Positions 1 to 8,959 of a stretch of 41,138 nt of DNA are shown here, one piece after another (within the stretch, counting starts at the first letter, position 1; the number at the start of each line of letters is the position of its first letter). A program made the position numbers and the translations under genes. Origin of the DNA: Candidatus Cloacimonas sp. (GTDB taxonomy: Bacteria; Cloacimonadota; Cloacimonadia; Cloacimonadales; Cloacimonadaceae). The stretch covers positions 1-41,138 of the forward strand of contig JBDKSF010000099.1 of the NCBI GenBank assembly GCA_039680785.1. The letters run 5' to 3'. The notes under the pieces were generated by a model. That model was not told where the DNA came from and searched no databases. It saw only the letters and a program-made list of their open reading frames with translations.

Positions 1-423
1 AATGACTATTCCGCATTGAAACAATGCTTCACTTACTTTGTAGGTTCGCTTTCCGAAAGTAACTTCCCGAAAACCTGCAGTGGAGAAATTTACCATTTTC
101 ACAGGATATTTTTCCGCCAAAGAAGAATATCCACAGCTCTGCCAAACTGTTTCAAAACCTAAAGAGCCACCGGGGCTGTCTCCAATCCAGATCTCTTTTT
201 TCTTATTCAGAAAATAGCGTATAACTGCTTCCAAAACAACTGGATGAGTGGTTACGGCTCTTTCCGGAGCATAAGCGCCCAGAGCATTGGGTTTTATCAA
301 TACCCTTTTACTGTGGCTAAGTTTATGGCTATTGATAGCAGAGAAATAAGCAGCCACTGCCTCTTCTATTTCGGGCAAATTGTAACTGTCAATTTTCCGA
401 ATTTGAACCTCGGGACTAATCAT
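1..423 (-). CDS. DUF362 domain protein, N-terminal part (truncated by window edge)
   Basis: The reverse strand is open from an ATG at 421-423 to the window edge, giving 141 visible residues. The stretch VLIKPNALGAYAPERAVTTHP followed by an IGDSPGG motif is the hallmark N-terminus of DUF362 proteins, which are often joined to 4Fe-4S ferredoxin domains in anaerobes. The biochemical role of the family is poorly defined. The ATG lies inside the 3' end of the upstream barrel gene (8-nt overlap, ATGATTAG), so the two are probably translationally coupled and belong to the purA operon. The C-terminal part, including any iron-sulfur domain, is outside the window. Confidence 0.8.
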   Translation of the reverse strand, partial: MISPEVQIRKIDSYNLPEIEEAVAAYFSAINSHKLSHSKRVLIKPNALGAYAPERAVTTHPVVLEAVIRYFLNKKKEIWIGDSPGGSLGFETVWQSCGYSSLAEKYPVKMVNFSTAGFREVTFGKRTYKVSEALFQCGIVI

Positions 424-1582
424 ACAGATAGAGTTCCTTTTTACTGAAAATATACTTCAAATACAAACTGAGCGAAAGGTTTAACTGCGTTTTAGTTACT
501 TTTCCGGAAATAACTTGCATAATGGCAAGATTTAGAACTCCATATTTATGATAATAGCTCAAACCCGCGGTGAGAGAATGCTGAGCGTTATCATCAATAT
601 AAACGGTTTCCGGCACCGAATCCCAAGCATTGGAAGTATCAGGAAGAGCGTAATTCTTAGCCAAATAGATATTTCCACTATAGACATTGGATGCGTAATG
701 ATAACCCAAACGGTAAATTAGATTGTCTTTTTTCTTTTCCAGCCCTGCTTTGAAGGTGTAACGATCATCAAAACTATCGGATATATCACTACATTGTTCC
801 CACTCGGCATCAAAGGCAAATCTTAAATCTGGTTTGCCAAATTGCACCCCAGCAGTCATCCACATAGGCAAAACTGCCTCGTAAACGGCATATTTCAAAT
901 CCCAATCAAAATTAGATGCGGGCATCATACTGAAGCCAATATTGGTGGAACCAAGCTGATAAATTATACCGGGTTGAATGCGCCAATTATATTGATAGTC
1001 ATTTATTCTTTCGTAAGTCCGTAAAAATATGGGATCATCAATATAGTGGATTTGATTGTGCAGATTCAATCCCAAATGCAGTGGTCCATTATGATAAGAA
1101 AGCATAGCCGTAGCTTGATGTAGATTATAAGTGGGAAAGCGTTGCAAAATACTTTGTCCTTGATTGGTGTAAAAAGAAAAGTCCTTTAGAGTTATGGATT
1201 TGGGATTATTATATAGCAAGGCCCAAGATAATTTATCACCCATTTTTGCACTCAGGACAAACATACCCAAAGGGGCGGATGATACATAATTAGCATACAT
1301 AGGATATCCTACTGCTTCCAGAGATGGTTTCACATTCATTTCCAGATAAACCAATGCAGAGTCCGGAATTACCGAAGCAGGATTTAGCAACGCATTTTCA
1401 GCTGAACCTAAAATTGCTGCGCCAGTATAACCTCTTCCGGCAGCAGTTGTTCCATTATAATTTCTGCTGAAGGAATCATAATAGGGGCTGGCAAATTGAG
1501 GTAGATATAATGAATCCGCTTGAGCCAGTAAAAAACCAAACATCAGGCAGAAAATAAGGGTGGATAATATGCGTCGTAGCAT
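416..1582 (-). CDS. PorV/FadL-like outer-membrane beta-barrel protein
   Basis: The protein has 388 residues and begins with a clear signal peptide (MLRRIL, then a hydrophobic run ending in LLAQA near residue 21). The NPASVIPDS segment at about 67-75 resembles the N-terminal plug/NPA motif of PorV/PorQ-type barrels. The rest alternates polar and hydrophobic residues, with many aromatics, as expected for a transmembrane beta-barrel. It follows purA by 6 nt and overlaps the DUF362 gene by 8 nt. It may be a type IX secretion accessory barrel or a small-molecule porin, and sequence alone does not decide. The barrel assignment is fairly secure, the specific function is not. Confidence 0.75.
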   Translation of the reverse strand: MLRRILSTLIFCLMFGFLLAQADSLYLPQFASPYYDSFSRNYNGTTAAGRGYTGAAILGSAENALLNPASVIPDSALVYLEMNVKPSLEAVGYPMYANYVSSAPLGMFVLSAKMGDKLSWALLYNNPKSITLKDFSFYTNQGQSILQRFPTYNLHQATAMLSYHNGPLHLGLNLHNQIHYIDDPIFLRTYERINDYQYNWRIQPGIIYQLGSTNIGFSMMPASNFDWDLKYAVYEAVLPMWMTAGVQFGKPDLRFAFDAEWEQCSDISDSFDDRYTFKAGLEKKKDNLIYRLGYHYASNVYSGNIYLAKNYALPDTSNAWDSVPETVYIDDNAQHSLTAGLSYYHKYGVLNLAIMQVISGKVTKTQLNLSLSLYLKYIFSKKELYLYD

Positions 1583-1588
1583 TTGCAG

Positions 1589-2857
1589 TTACCTCTTTTT
1601 TCCTTTTATGATAAATGTTTGTTCTCTCTCTCTGCCAACCGAAACAAGAGAAACAGGCGTGGCTAAAAAGTCCTCGATTGCTTCCAGATAAATCCTGGTT
1701 GACTGAGGTAATTGATTTTTACTTTTGCAATTGCCAAGTTCCACATCCCATCCTGCGAAATTTTCATAAACAGGTTCAATTTTTCCTTGCAGGAAAGGAG
1801 GCAAGTTTAAGCTTTTGTATAATTTGCCATCATATTCATAAGCGACACAGATTTTAACTTGTTCTATGCCTTTCAGCACATCCAAACAGGTTATTACGGC
1901 AGAATCCAAAGCATTTATCCGAGCGGAATATTTCGCCGCCACACCATCAAACCAACCAATTCTTCTGGGTCTTCCTGTCGTGGAACCATATTCATTTCCG
2001 GTGGTTCTGATTTTTTCAGCCGTTTCATTCTTAATTTCCGTTGGGAAAGGACCTTCTCCCACCCTTGTAGTATATGCCTTAAAAACTCCGTAAACATTAT
2101 TTATACGCCGCGCGGAAAAACCAGTGCCAATGCCAACGGCATCGGTCATCACCCGCGAAGATGTTACATAAGGATAGGTTCCGAAATTTAAATCCAAAAG
2201 AGTTCCCTGCGCCCCTTCAAAGAGAATGTTTTTAGCGTCATCCATTTCGTTCAAGAGGGTTTCCACATCACCGGCATATTGTTTTAAATATTTCCAAGCA
2301 GTTTGCAGTTCAGCAATTTGTTCGTTCAGTTCCACTGAGTTGATTTTTTGATGATGATAAGCATAAATATGTTTTAAGCGTTCAGCCAAATAATCTGGGT
2401 ATGCAAGGTCTTCCAATCGAATTCCAATTCTGGCAGTGAGATCACTATAAGCGGGACCTATGCCTTTGCCGGTGGTGCCAATTTTGGCTTTTTTCAGCTT
2501 TTGTTCCGTTACCCTGTCCAGTTGTTTGTGCAAAGGAATTATTATCCCGGCGCGTAAATCAATGAGCAAGCGATTTTTAAAACTGATACCCGCTTTTTGT
2601 AAGTTGGCAATTTCTGCCAAGACCGCCTCCGGATCTATCAAAACACCCGCCCCGATTAAACATTTAGCTTTGGGATATAATATTCCGGAAGGTATGGTGT
2701 GCAAGATATATTTCTGTTTTTCATAAACAATGGTATGACCGGCATTGCTGCCACCCTGAAAGCGGACAACATAATCTGCCTGGGAAGCTAAGTAGTCAAC
2801 TATTTTAGCTTTGCCTTCATCACCCCACATACATCCTAAAACAAGTGTTGACGCCAT
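1589..2857 (-). CDS. purA: Adenylosuccinate synthetase
   Basis: This 422-residue protein would join IMP and aspartate using GTP, the first step from IMP to AMP, in the cytoplasm. The N-terminal GTP loop reads MWGDEGKAK (residues 10-18), with catalytic Asp13 and His41 (NAGH) present. Other family blocks are GIGPAYSDLTAR (132-143), EGAQGTLLD, TYPYVTSSR and STTGRPRRIGW. Three positions depart from the usual signatures: the Gln before WGDEGK is Met, the Gly in GKGK is Ala, and the active-site Lys of GIGPxYxxK is Leu140. Length is normal for the family. The ATG follows a good AAAGGAG site. It heads an operon with the barrel and DUF362 genes. Confidence 0.95.
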   Translation of the reverse strand: MASTLVLGCMWGDEGKAKIVDYLASQADYVVRFQGGSNAGHTIVYEKQKYILHTIPSGILYPKAKCLIGAGVLIDPEAVLAEIANLQKAGISFKNRLLIDLRAGIIIPLHKQLDRVTEQKLKKAKIGTTGKGIGPAYSDLTARIGIRLEDLAYPDYLAERLKHIYAYHHQKINSVELNEQIAELQTAWKYLKQYAGDVETLLNEMDDAKNILFEGAQGTLLDLNFGTYPYVTSSRVMTDAVGIGTGFSARRINNVYGVFKAYTTRVGEGPFPTEIKNETAEKIRTTGNEYGSTTGRPRRIGWFDGVAAKYSARINALDSAVITCLDVLKGIEQVKICVAYEYDGKLYKSLNLPPFLQGKIEPVYENFAGWDVELGNCKSKNQLPQSTRIYLEAIEDFLATPVSLVSVGREREQTFIIKGKKR

Positions 2858-3281
2858 TCTAAACTCCTTTTATTCATAGAATCATACTTCTTCTTTAGGG
2901 TCAATTCTGTCAATCGATTTATTTTACGGAAGTGCCTCAATTTTGGGTGGCTATCATATTAAAAATGTTTGGTTTTGGCTCTTTTCCTTGCCTCAATTTC
3001 GCCAGCAAAGAGCGAAGCGGAAAGTATTTCACTACTTCCTCAGGTTTTGTTTAATGCCAAGATGCAAGCGGTTTAAACAATATTCAGCCCAAGCACTATT
3101 CTTTTGTGCCAAAGTAACGCATCAGTTACATTTCCGTAGCGGCATAACGGCAGTGTTACGGATGCGTTACTGGGTCGTTAATGATTCCTCTGTGTCACAA
3201 GCATTTAACTACGCTCCAATAAGGGTGTGTTGAGGAGGTAGTTAATAGCCCTTGGGAAGATTTTTAACTTCCTCGTTGCCT
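2858..3281. other. Intergenic region upstream of purA
   Basis: This 424-bp gap between the subtilase stop and the purA start holds no convincing gene. It contains two hairpin-forming inverted repeats: one at 3113-3171 (listed separately) and one at 3205-3212 / 3238-3245 (TTAACTAC / GTAGTTAA, extendable with one bulge) lying 37 nt downstream of the subtilase stop. The second has no T-run on the minus strand, so it is not a canonical terminator. The purA promoter must lie near 2870-2920, where TTGACA-like hexamers occur on the minus strand but without a well-spaced -10 box. Confidence 0.5.
3113..3171. repeat. Inverted repeat (18-nt arms)
   Basis: The arms 3113-3130 and 3154-3171 are reverse complements at 16 of 18 positions, including a perfect 11-bp end (AGTAACGCATC / GATGCGTTACT). 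The 23-nt centre itself contains the near-palindrome CCGTAGCGGCATAACGG. It could be a REP-like extragenic palindrome or the remnant of a small mobile element. No coding content is seen. Confidence 0.7.
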
Positions 3282-6200
3282 TTACTTTGTCTTCACCATT
3301 TTGTGCACGAAGGTCTTATTGCCAACTTTCATATAAAGGATATAAAGTCCGCTGGCTAAGTCCCTGCCTTTGCTGTTATGGCCGTTAAATTCGTAAGTAT
3401 AGATGCCGGGAGCTGAATGTGACTGGGAAAAGCTATTTACCAGCTGGCCTTTATAGTTATAGATTTTAAATTCTACTTTTCCTGCTGCTTTGATGGAATA
3501 CTCAATCTTAGCAAGCGGTTTGAAAGGATTGGGATAAATGCCAATTAAAGCTGTTTCCGGAGGGGGTGGAAGAGGTGGATCATTTGAAGTGGTAATTAAA
3601 ACCGAACCCCAAAAAGCGGCTGATTCGTCTATATTGGTAATTTTCAGCCAATAATAATAACGAGTGTAAGCCACTGTGGTTGAATCCGTATAAGTATAAT
3701 AATTTTCTTGGGTTTCACTCTCCGGAATAAAATCGCTTACCTGAACGGCTGAACTGAGGAGATGAGAGCTTCCACGCCAGATTTGATACGAAGAAATGCC
3801 CCCTCCGAAGTTATTTTTCCAGGAGAGAACAACTTTATTTCTATCATTCAGAGCCGCAGTAAAATCGGGTTGATAGGGCGACACCAAATTATTTTGTTGC
3901 GGAAAACAGAAAGAAATCTGAGTGGTGTTTCCATAATAAACGGGAATGGTAAAATGAGCGGTAGAAGTAGTCCAATCAGGATCCGCACTATGAGTCATCC
4001 ATATACCTTTTCCGTCAATTTTATAGCCAAGATAACTTGGAATATAGCCCCAATCATAATTAAAGGTTATTTCCGCTCCGCTAAAATTGGCTCCGCTAAT
4101 GGTAAAATCCAATCCCGTATCGGAAAAGGGTTCATTGAGAGAGGCAAAACCGGAAGTAATCCACAAATGCTCTGAGGGATTGGTAATGCCAGAAATAATT
4201 AAATTGGTGTGAAATGTATGCCCCAAAGTATCGGAAACGGCTGGAATATTAACTGTAGCTAAACTATCGGAAACGAAAGCATAATCAGTATAGCTATTTA
4301 AAAGCACGCGCATATTATCAATTGCGGCTGGAGGTTGATTTCCTCCCGAGGAATCATTTCTCCAAGCAAAAACGATTCTTTTGGCTCCTCCGGAGATTGT
4401 TTGGGGAAGATCAACATCGGCTTCCTTCCAAACATTGGAAAGATTCAAAGTTCCTCCGAGGTGTTCATTGCCAAGCATAATTCCCGCTTGCGGAATTACA
4501 TTGGGATCCACACAAAAAACCCTAAGGAAATCAAAATAGGGTCCTGTTCCTTCTCCCACGCATTTCCAAGAGAAACGCAGTTTGGCATTTTCGGTTCCTT
4601 CCGGAATTTGAATGTCTCTATAAGCATAACTGATGGATGCTCTGTTGGTAAGATAAGTATTATTATTGCCTCCGTCGCCGCTAATGAAAAGTCCATTGGT
4701 TCCCGCTTGCGGAGCAGTTGAGCCAAAAAACCATTTATTCGTTTGCTCTTCATTGGCAAAACACCAATTGCTGAAGCCGTTTTCAAAGCCATCAATGAAC
4801 GGAGTGGTTTGAGCAATGAGTGAAACAGCGTTCAACATAATATATCTTGTTTCACTTTCTGCATTATGAGAAATTTCTATGTTACCATCATAAACCCCGG
4901 GAGAATCGGGCGCGAAAAGAACGGTAAAAACAGAGGTGCTATCGGCATTAATGGCATAGGTCATTGAATTTAATTGTTCGCCATTGACGGAAAGATAAAA
5001 TCCATTCGGCATTGTAATTTCGCCACTCAAATAACCCGTTCCGCTATTGGTGATATTGAATGTTTTGCTTGTTTGAAATCCAGCAAGAACATTGCCAAAA
5101 GAAAGAGAAGTGGTGTTTAGGGTTATTTCCGGCTGAGTTAAAATGGATAACTTCAAGTTAGGCCGAGCTGTCACTAAAACTCCGTCCGTGAATTCATCTG
5201 TCTGATCGGCTGTATTACTGCGAGTATAAAGATATCCGTTTGCAACTTCAGAATAGAAAACCGTTCCGGAGGCAGAAGTCGCCGGAGTTAAATTAAAAGC
5301 CGTGTCTATAACAATATTATCAATTCCATTCCAGAGAAAAGGAGTTGATAAAGTAAGCATATCATAATTGCCGGCTACGGGTCTGTAATTATCTGTCTGA
5401 TAGCAAACAACCAGATTTTCCGAATGCCATTGCGCTGCATTTTCCGCAGTTGTATGTGCTATCCTAATTTTGAAATTGGGCAGTGCATACAGCGGTGCTG
5501 AATCTACATAAAAACCCAAACGCGTAATGTTTGTGGGACCAAAAACGCCCTGCAAATTTAGTTCTCTGGCAGTATAAACCATCTGACCATGCAAACTTTT
5601 GCGATAATTATTGATGGGACAACCTCCATTATTGGATGTAGCAGTTGTTCCAACGCCAATTATTGTTTCAGTTATAACTTCAGAAGTTGGCGTGGCAGTT
5701 TGACTTTCCGTGGATTCCGATTCGCCATTGGCAAATACAGCTACAATTCTATATGTATAAGAGGTTCCGTTAACAACATCGGTATCCGTATATCTGTTGG
5801 AGGGATAATTAGTTAGCAGCACATCATTGCGGTAAATATTATAACTGATGGGATTTCCAGCTTCCGGCGCTTGCCAATAAATCAACACAAATCCATAACC
5901 ACCTGCAGCCGTAAGATTTTGGGGGGGCCAAAAATAAGGTGTGTTGGCAGGCAGTATAATATGATCTATCCAGCAGCAATCATCGCCTCCTGCTCCATTG
6001 GCATTTTTTTCATATTTCCAAGAGAAAGTTCGTAAAACAATTTCCACCGGTAAACTAATCAAAGACCAGTCCTTTTCTCCACTCCATTCACCTTGAAGTT
6101 CTCCATCTATATAAAAACGCAAAAAACCGCCATTCGTCAGAGAAGACACCTTCCGATAAAAATTGATGTCTCCCTCTTGCGTTATATTAACTTTTAGCTT

Positions 6201-8075
6201 TAGTTCCGTTATGCTGCCTATGTCTATGGAACCAGAACGCGCTGAATAAGACCCTGAAAAATAAGCATCGTTTTGCACAGTCCAAGGTGAAGAGCTTTGA
6301 TTATGCCAGTTCAGACCGGAAAAATCACCACTCTCAAAACCATCATTTGCCGGATTTAACAGAGAAACGATAACTTGATGTTGGCGATGATTATTGTCAT
6401 TATCTATGGCCACGGCTTTGATAATGTGCATACCTAAAGCATAACCAGCTGTATTCCAAGTCCATTCATAGGGAGCTACCAAGTCCGTAAATTCAGCTTC
6501 TGTATTATCATCCAGATAAAAACCCACTTGCATTACACTGCGTTCAACCGAATCAGCAGCCGCAACCTGAACATTGATGATGGAGTTCAGATCAAAACCA
6601 GTATTATTAAAAGGATATACAATATGGCATTGAGGCATACCCGGATTAGCTAAAAGGAGTGCTTGTTCGGCATTGACCAATCCATAACCGGTCCATCTGT
6701 CCCAACCTTCTGCCGTGTCTTCTGTCATATCCGTAGCTGTGGTTGTAAGTATTGTTCTCACTTCCGCGGGAGTTAAATCGGGATTCATTGATAAAACCAA
6801 AGCAGCCACCCCTGCCGCATAAGGACTGGAACAAGAAGTTCCATTGAACCACATATAATAATCATCATTGGAATAACCATTTTCTCCGCTGATATCTGTG
6901 CTGGGAAGAATTGTAGGAGCCATTATATCAATGGCATCGGCTGCATCTTGTTGATTTGCACCATAGGTAGAACCCCACCAAAATTCTCCATCGGAAGAAG
7001 CAGGATTTTTTCTTTCTCCGGAAGGACTTGCCGCACCCACTGCTATTATATCTGGATGTTTAGCCGGGTATTGCATATCGGAACCATTGGTATTTCCCGC
7101 ACTGGCAAATATCACTACTCCATTATCATAAGCATATTCGATGGCATTATCCATATCAGGATTTTCTCCCACTTCCGAAGACGAACCAAAACTCATACTA
7201 ACTACATTGGCATTATGATCGGCAGCATAAATAAGTGCATTGGCAGCGGCAGTATAAGTTAAATTTCCTTCGCTGTCGGCAACTTTTAAAGGCATAACAC
7301 TACAGCCACCAGCAATGCCAGCTACCCCTAAATTATTATTGGCTATGGCAGCAGCAATTCCCGAAGTGCAAGTTCCATGTCCCGCTTCCCAACTATCATC
7401 CATTGGGTCGTCGTCATTATCACCAAAATCATAACCAGTTATCAGTCGCAAATCAGGATGTGCGGTATCCACGCCTGTATCCAGAATAGCAATGATTATA
7501 GTGGAATCTCCATAGACCTGAGAATAATCCCAAGCAAGTTCCGCATCACTATCAAAACCAACAATTCCCACGCCGGGTCCGCTATGAGAATCGCCTTCAT
7601 AAGCAGGTAACTGAGCTGTATTATTGTGTCCCCAGTTATTTGGATACAAAGGATCGTTGGGGGCAATGTCCAAAGAGAAATAGTATTCCGGAATTGCCTT
7701 TTCTATATAGCGATTTTTTTTCAGGTTAGATAATACTTGTTCCACCTTTTTGCTGCCATCCAAACGGAGTAAAAACCAGCGATCAAAACCCGTTCTGGCA
7801 ACCCAGTTTTTATCTTTGGCAGAAATATGAGCCCGGACAATGGAAGTAACCCCATTCAGAGCAAAAAGCTGATCCAGCTCGTTAAGGTTGGTTTTTTCAC
7901 TTTCAGCGTAAGCTGTTAAAGGCAATTGGGAGCGAAGCACCGCTTCTGAACTAAGCTTAATTTTTACAAGGTCATTGGCATAAAGAGGATGCTTGGAAGC
8001 ATCGTTTTGCCTTGCTATGGCATAAAATTCACTCATCAGAAACAGACAAATAAGGATAACAAAAATTTTCTTCAT
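3282..8075 (-). CDS. Large secreted subtilisin-like (S8) protease with C-terminal sorting domain
   Basis: The protein has 1597 residues. Order: signal peptide (1-20), a propeptide-like region to about 150, then an S8 catalytic domain at about 190-440 with Asp199 (ILDTGVD), His233 (GHGT), oxyanion Asn328 (SAGN) and Ser414 (GTSCSSP). Downstream come an Ig-like segment (about 475-570), jelly-roll/MAM-like segments beginning DGFESG and DGFENG, FN3-like modules, and a terminal domain of about 88 residues starting IGIYPNPFKP. That last domain has the YPNPF, YNYKGQLV and SGLYIL pattern of FlgD-like / type IX secretion sorting domains. It is therefore probably exported and attached to or released from the cell surface to degrade external protein. 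No clear ribosome-binding site precedes the ATG. Confidence 0.92.
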   Translation of the reverse strand: MKKIFVILICLFLMSEFYAIARQNDASKHPLYANDLVKIKLSSEAVLRSQLPLTAYAESEKTNLNELDQLFALNGVTSIVRAHISAKDKNWVARTGFDRWFLLRLDGSKKVEQVLSNLKKNRYIEKAIPEYYFSLDIAPNDPLYPNNWGHNNTAQLPAYEGDSHSGPGVGIVGFDSDAELAWDYSQVYGDSTIIIAILDTGVDTAHPDLRLITGYDFGDNDDDPMDDSWEAGHGTCTSGIAAAIANNNLGVAGIAGGCSVMPLKVADSEGNLTYTAAANALIYAADHNANVVSMSFGSSSEVGENPDMDNAIEYAYDNGVVIFASAGNTNGSDMQYPAKHPDIIAVGAASPSGERKNPASSDGEFWWGSTYGANQQDAADAIDIMAPTILPSTDISGENGYSNDDYYMWFNGTSCSSPYAAGVAALVLSMNPDLTPAEVRTILTTTATDMTEDTAEGWDRWTGYGLVNAEQALLLANPGMPQCHIVYPFNNTGFDLNSIINVQVAAADSVERSVMQVGFYLDDNTEAEFTDLVAPYEWTWNTAGYALGMHIIKAVAIDNDNNHRQHQVIVSLLNPANDGFESGDFSGLNWHNQSSSPWTVQNDAYFSGSYSARSGSIDIGSITELKLKVNITQEGDINFYRKVSSLTNGGFLRFYIDGELQGEWSGEKDWSLISLPVEIVLRTFSWKYEKNANGAGGDDCCWIDHIILPANTPYFWPPQNLTAAGGYGFVLIYWQAPEAGNPISYNIYRNDVLLTNYPSNRYTDTDVVNGTSYTYRIVAVFANGESESTESQTATPTSEVITETIIGVGTTATSNNGGCPINNYRKSLHGQMVYTARELNLQGVFGPTNITRLGFYVDSAPLYALPNFKIRIAHTTAENAAQWHSENLVVCYQTDNYRPVAGNYDMLTLSTPFLWNGIDNIVIDTAFNLTPATSASGTVFYSEVANGYLYTRSNTADQTDEFTDGVLVTARPNLKLSILTQPEITLNTTSLSFGNVLAGFQTSKTFNITNSGTGYLSGEITMPNGFYLSVNGEQLNSMTYAINADSTSVFTVLFAPDSPGVYDGNIEISHNAESETRYIMLNAVSLIAQTTPFIDGFENGFSNWCFANEEQTNKWFFGSTAPQAGTNGLFISGDGGNNNTYLTNRASISYAYRDIQIPEGTENAKLRFSWKCVGEGTGPYFDFLRVFCVDPNVIPQAGIMLGNEHLGGTLNLSNVWKEADVDLPQTISGGAKRIVFAWRNDSSGGNQPPAAIDNMRVLLNSYTDYAFVSDSLATVNIPAVSDTLGHTFHTNLIISGITNPSEHLWITSGFASLNEPFSDTGLDFTISGANFSGAEITFNYDWGYIPSYLGYKIDGKGIWMTHSADPDWTTSTAHFTIPVYYGNTTQISFCFPQQNNLVSPYQPDFTAALNDRNKVVLSWKNNFGGGISSYQIWRGSSHLLSSAVQVSDFIPESETQENYYTYTDSTTVAYTRYYYWLKITNIDESAAFWGSVLITTSNDPPLPPPPETALIGIYPNPFKPLAKIEYSIKAAGKVEFKIYNYKGQLVNSFSQSHSAPGIYTYEFNGHNSKGRDLASGLYILYMKVGNKTFVHKMVKTK

Positions 8076-8241
8076 AATACTTTAAAAATAATGCAATATC
8101 CATTCCAAACAGATTGGTTTGATCTACTCATTTATTGTCTGATTCATTACTATTATCTTGTCAGTATGGAAGTTAGAGGCAATTATAGTCCTGTTTGCCA
8201 AAAGATAGAATATTGCTTATCTGCCATTATCTTATGCACTT

Positions 8242-8303
8242 CTCCTCTTCCCCGCCTCTCTCGCTCATCGTTTAGGATGAGGGCGGGAGGAGAGAAGGAG
8301 GAG
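8242..8303. repeat. Pyrimidine/purine-rich imperfect hairpin, related to 26324-26383
   Basis: A CT-rich left arm (8242-8269, ending CTCATC) faces a GA-rich right arm (8276-8303, starting GATGAG), with a loop of about 6 nt. The downstream sequence GGAGTGGATGAGGA closely resembles one at 26358-26370, and CTCATCGTT occurs in both places. This suggests two diverged copies of one intergenic element. Confidence 0.5.
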
Positions 8304-8684
8304 TGGATGAGGAGAGGTTGATAAGAGAATAGTAAGAAAAAAGGGATAAGCGACAGAAGTTTTCAACGCCAAAATAGACAAAGGGAGAGCTAAAATAGGT
8401 GCGGCAATTATGCTGGAAGGCACAGGTCTAAAAAGGGTCATTTAACCGTGCAAGCCATCCAAACGGATAAAGATAATTGAGCTATGCAGCAAGAGACACA
8501 TTTTGTCTTTGATTCCTGCCAGAACTGTTTTCAAAATTGTCAGCCGCCGGAATAAGTTTTTTTCACAGACCAGACAGCGTATCCTATCCGCATAAAAGAC
8601 AATAAGATAAATAGGTAAGCAGATATTTTGATTGACAAAAATGGTATTATTTAAGTTTATCCTCAAAACTTGGATAATGCTATG

Positions 8685-8742
8685 GCGCTTAATGTTAAAA
8701 AAGGAAAGTGAGATAATGCTGCCCTTGGTTGAGCGCTTTTTT
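8685..8742 (+). promoter_or_regulatory. Hairpin plus T-run in the rpmF leader
   Basis: GCGCTTAA (8685-8692) can pair with TTGAGCGC (8729-8736) through 8 bp with one G-U pair, and six T follow directly (8737-8742). It lies 36 nt before the rpmF start. It may terminate an upstream transcript or attenuate the ribosomal/fatty-acid operon. The 36-nt loop makes it a weak terminator candidate. Confidence 0.35.
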
Positions 8743-8778
8743 GTAATATTTACAAGATGAAAATCAAGGAGAATAAAA

Positions 8779-8958
8779 ATGGCAGTTCCTAAAAGAAGAA
8801 CCTCCAAAAGCCGTAGAGATAAACGCAGAACCCATGATGCTTTAACTCCTCCGCAATTTAGCACTTGTGGTAAATGTGGAGAGCCGGTTCGTTCGCATCA
8901 TATCTGTGAAAAATGCGGCACTTACAATGGCAAAAAGATATTGACCGTAAAGGAGTAA
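8779..8958 (+). CDS. rpmF: 50S ribosomal protein L32
   Basis: This short gene encodes 59 residues starting MAVPKRRTSKSRRDKRR, the diagnostic N-terminus of L32, a component of the large ribosomal subunit. Four cysteines (30, 33, 43, 46) in CxxC pairs form the zinc ribbon found in the zinc-binding type of L32. The ATG follows a CAAGGAG site. It is the first gene of the fatty-acid synthesis operon, and its stop is one base from the plsX GTG start. The rpmF-plsX linkage is widely conserved in bacteria. The DUF177 gene that often precedes rpmF is not present here. Confidence 0.96.
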   Translation: MAVPKRRTSKSRRDKRRTHDALTPPQFSTCGKCGEPVRSHHICEKCGTYNGKKILTVKE

Positions 8959-8959
8959 A

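Larger units (their letters stand above)
8076..8778. other. Intergenic region between divergent subtilase and rpmF operon
   Basis: These 703 bp separate two divergently transcribed units and should carry both promoters. No convincing gene is present: short open frames here lack ribosome-binding sites and family motifs. The region holds a pyrimidine/purine-rich imperfect hairpin at 8242-8303 and a hairpin followed by six T at 8685-8742. A possible plus-strand promoter has TTGACA at 8632-8637 with a weak -10 (GTTTAT, 8655-8660) after 17 nt. Confidence 0.5.

Noticed and set aside
2943-3233. 96-codon plus-strand open frame upstream of purA
   Set aside because: It has no ribosome-binding site, contains the palindrome and has an unusual residue composition.
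8442-8864. 140-codon minus-strand open frame overlapping rpmF
   Set aside because: It runs antisense into rpmF, whose L32 identity is certain, and has no recognisable motif.
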